From positions 1-7,557 of the forward strand of contig JASHXJ010000168.1 of NCBI GenBank assembly GCA_030043595.1: 7,557 bases of DNA, written 5' to 3'. Positions 5,800 through 7,557 of this stretch are shown piece by piece. Both the position numbers and the translations under genes were made by a program. Source of the DNA: Trebonia sp. (GTDB lineage Bacteria > Actinomycetota > Actinomycetes > Streptosporangiales > Streptosporangiaceae). Numbering within the stretch: position 1 is the first letter of the stretch; each line of letters begins with the position of its first letter. The notes under the pieces were generated by a model. That model was not told the DNA's origin. It saw only the letters and a program-made list of their open reading frames with translations, and did no database searches.

Positions 5800-5845
5800 A
5801 CGTGCCGCTGTTCCGGCAAGCGTAGTGCTGCGGTACCCGGAGCAA

Positions 5846-5866
5846 CGTCCGCTGGCTCAGCGGGCG
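5846..5866 (-). terminator. Strong hairpin downstream of the monooxygenase gene
   Basis: Positions 5846-5854 pair with 5858-5866 in a nine-pair stem with one G-T wobble and a three-base loop; the core is CCGCTG-GCT-CAGCGG. It lies in the gap between the monooxygenase stop (5929) and the MarR start (5786), both on the minus strand. It is a reasonable terminator for the thiM-monooxygenase operon. No long T run follows, so it is not a textbook intrinsic terminator. Confidence 0.4.
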
Positions 5867-5928
5867 GCATGTTTCAGCTGACGGCGAGACTCGCCTGGCA
5901 GACGGGTCGACGATGCCTGTCAGGTCGC

Positions 5929-6906
5929 TCAGGCTGGCAGCAGCGGGAGCAGGTGCTCCGTCAGCAGGTCTAGCTGCTTGTGCGGGTCGGTGGCGAGCAG
6001 CTCCAGCGCGATGTGCGTCGCCCCGGCTTCGGTGAGCTGAGCGATGAAGTCCGCGCATCGGGCAGGGGTGCCGATCGCGCCGACCCGCTGCAGGTCCGCG
6101 ACGCTGATGTTGCGGGTCGACTGCTGCGACCAGCGCGCGGCCGCGTCCTGCTGCGCCTGGTGTTCATCAGGGCTGAGATTGGTGTTCACGAATACGCACA
6201 CCGGAAAGTCGCCGTCGGCCTGACCGAGTCCGGCCCTGAGCGCGGCCAGGTAGCCGGCACGCTGCCGGAGCAGGCCAGGGGTGACGTTGTACGTCATCCA
6301 GCCGCTGCCGAGCTTAGCCACCCGGCCGAGCACCCGGTCGAGGGTTCTGGGGCCCTCGGTCGGCGAAGGGTTGCCGACGATCCAGATGGGCAGCGGGCGC
6401 TGCACGAAAGCCGGCCGTAGCTCTATGCCTTCCGCGCGCAGGTAAATGCCGGAGAAGTCCACCGGGCCGGGGGATGAGCTAGCCTGCCGCAGGAACTCTA
6501 CGTACTCTTCGAAGCGGGCGACCTTCTCCTGGTAGTCCAGGCCGAAGAGGGCGAGTTCCTTCTCCACGGCGGTACCAGTCGCGTTGCCGGGGCAGGCGAC
6601 CAGGACCATCCGGCCGCCGGACAGGACGTCGAGGTTCGCCCACTCCTGGGCCACGATCACCGGATGCCGGAATCCGAGACTGGCCAGGCAGGACACGCCG
6701 AGCTGGACTCGGCGGGTGCGAGCAGCGCTGGCCGCGAGCAGCACCGTCGAATCGTAGAACGGCAGCGCCAGGACGGAATCTGGCGCCCACAGCTGACCCC
6801 AGCGGGGATTGGCGTCGACGTCTTCCGCGATACGCAGCAGATCACCGAAGCCCAGGGGTGCCGGCCGGGTTCTAGCGGGCAGGACCACCCCGAGCTCCAG
6901 ACTCAT
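5929..6906 (-). CDS. Luciferase-like monooxygenase (LLM class flavin/F420-dependent oxidoreductase)
   Basis: This 325-residue protein matches the bacterial luciferase-like (beta/alpha)8 barrel family, which uses FMNH2 or coenzyme F420. Typical features in order are LGVVLPAR (5-12), the segment RVQLGVSCL...FRHPVIVAQEWANLDVLSGGR (66-99, the most conserved stretch of the family), a GIELRP...PLPIWIVGN region (160-179), and GTPARCADFIAQLTEAGATHI (279-299) near the C-terminus. The length is normal and nothing looks broken. Substrate and cofactor cannot be read from sequence. Its ATG (6906) overlaps the thiM stop as ATGA, with GGGGA seven bases upstream, so the two genes should be translated together. 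The gene ends before the hairpin at 5846-5866. The family call is firm; a link to thiazole or thiamine chemistry is only inferred from the coupling. Confidence 0.9.
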   Translation of the reverse strand: MSLELGVVLPARTRPAPLGFGDLLRIAEDVDANPRWGQLWAPDSVLALPFYDSTVLLAASAARTRRVQLGVSCLASLGFRHPVIVAQEWANLDVLSGGRMVLVACPGNATGTAVEKELALFGLDYQEKVARFEEYVEFLRQASSSPGPVDFSGIYLRAEGIELRPAFVQRPLPIWIVGNPSPTEGPRTLDRVLGRVAKLGSGWMTYNVTPGLLRQRAGYLAALRAGLGQADGDFPVCVFVNTNLSPDEHQAQQDAAARWSQQSTRNISVADLQRVGAIGTPARCADFIAQLTEAGATHIALELLATDPHKQLDLLTEHLLPLLPA

Positions 6907-7557
6907 CCGGACGTCCCCAGCGTCGAGAGCTCATCGAGCAGCGCGACCGCGAAGCTGCCAGTGCCGCGAGCGGTGCGCGCGGCGCGCTCGCCGGCGGTGG
7001 CGAGCAGCGCCGACGCCGACGCGGTGGCCCGCAGCGGATCGCCGATCACGCCCGCGAAGGCCGCGATGAGCCCGCCCAGGGAACAGCCGACCCCGGTCAC
7101 CTTGGTCATCAGCACGTCGCCGCCGGGAACAGCCACGGTGGTCTTGCCGTCGGTGACGAAGTCGGTCACGCCGCTGATCGCGACGACCGCGCCGGTGTCG
7201 CGGGCGAGCGCCACGGCGACGGGAAGGGCGTCATCCGAGCTTGCCGTCGAGTCAGGCCCCTTGCCGCCGACGGCCGCCCCGGCCAGGCCGAGAATCTCCG
7301 AGCCGTTGCCGCGGATGATGGTGGGCTTGTGTTCCAGCAGTTCGGCGGCGACTCGGTCACGAAGCCGCAGCCCGGCGCCCACCGCGACCGGGTCCAGCAC
7401 CCAGGGGGTGCCGGCCCGGGAGGCCGCGGCGGCGGCCTGGATGAACACGTTCGCGCTCTCCGTGGTGATGGTCCCGACGTTGAGCAGTACGCCGCTGGCG
7501 GCGGCCGCGAAGCCGCCGACTTCTTCGATGGTCGAGACCATCGCCGGGACCGCGCCG
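6903..7557 (-). CDS. thiM: Hydroxyethylthiazole kinase (5' end outside window)
   Basis: The frame is open from the right window edge to a TGA at 6903-6905, giving 217 residues; the family is about 260-270, so roughly 50 N-terminal residues are missing. The enzyme phosphorylates 4-methyl-5-(2-hydroxyethyl)thiazole with ATP, the thiazole salvage step of thiamine synthesis. Seen in order: GAVPAMV at the edge (thiazole-binding loop), LLNVGT, PWVLDPVAVGAG, IIRGNGSEILGLAG (family RGNxSEI motif), DFVTDG, and TGVGCSLGG with the conserved catalytic-region cysteine. The ATG at 7541 is internal (the PAM methionine), not the start. The stop overlaps the monooxygenase start by ATGA. thiM is usually followed by thiE or thiD; neither is downstream here. 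Any TPP riboswitch would be upstream, beyond the window. Confidence 0.93.
   Translation of the reverse strand, partial: GAVPAMVSTIEEVGGFAAAASGVLLNVGTITTESANVFIQAAAAASRAGTPWVLDPVAVGAGLRLRDRVAAELLEHKPTIIRGNGSEILGLAGAAVGGKGPDSTASSDDALPVAVALARDTGAVVAISGVTDFVTDGKTTVAVPGGDVLMTKVTGVGCSLGGLIAAFAGVIGDPLRATASASALLATAGERAARTARGTGSFAVALLDELSTLGTSG

Noticed and set aside
5787..5870. MarR start at ATG 5870, adding 28 residues
   Set aside because: It would translate through the presumed promoter and operator into the intergenic hairpin, and the extra residues have no family support.
1..7557. CRISPR array, tRNA, rRNA, insertion sequence or phage attachment site
   Set aside because: No regularly spaced repeats, cloverleaf sequence, transposase, integrase or long terminal inverted repeats were seen on reading both strands.

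Overview
The window looks like chromosome from a high-GC actinomycete. Reasons: strong G/C third-position bias in every gene, GTG and TTG starts alongside ATG, a DUF222/HNH (13E12-type) endonuclease of the actinobacterial kind, tightly coupled short operons, and TAnnnT-type -10 hexamers. I cannot name the genus from sequence alone. I see no tRNA, rRNA, CRISPR array, insertion sequence or integrase.

Layout. (1) 1-1456: a divergent pair. A copper amine oxidase fragment reads left off the window edge (start 427). An intradiol ring-cleavage dioxygenase, closest in character to hydroxyquinol 1,2-dioxygenases, reads right (563-1456). They share a 135-bp control region, which suggests amine and aromatic-compound catabolism. 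(2) 1506-2987: a DUF222 plus HNH endonuclease gene on the minus strand, convergent with the dioxygenase. It is preceded by an unusually AT-rich patch carrying a plausible promoter with a LexA/SOS-like dyad inside it. (3) 3199-5786: a minus-strand regulator/efflux/stress block of MarR-family regulator, 228-bp control region, MFS efflux transporter and universal stress protein. The last two genes overlap by one base (TGATG). A perfect 12-bp palindrome, GTGACATGTCAC, occurs twice here, once over the presumed -35 of the transporter promoter and once exactly over the start codon of the regulator. (4) 5929-7557: hydroxyethylthiazole kinase (thiM, 5' end beyond the window) and a luciferase-like flavin/F420 monooxygenase, overlapping by ATGA.

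How the parts probably work together. The clearest regulatory unit is the MarR block. I infer that the MarR protein represses itself and the MFS-Usp operon through the repeated palindrome, and that a small-molecule ligand releases both. The thiM-monooxygenase pair should be co-translated, which hints at a role for the monooxygenase near thiazole/thiamine salvage, but nothing in its sequence fixes a substrate. I did not find an obviously new defence or mobile system. The most distinctive observations are the duplicated operator, the possible SOS control of the HNH gene, and the two coupled gene pairs.
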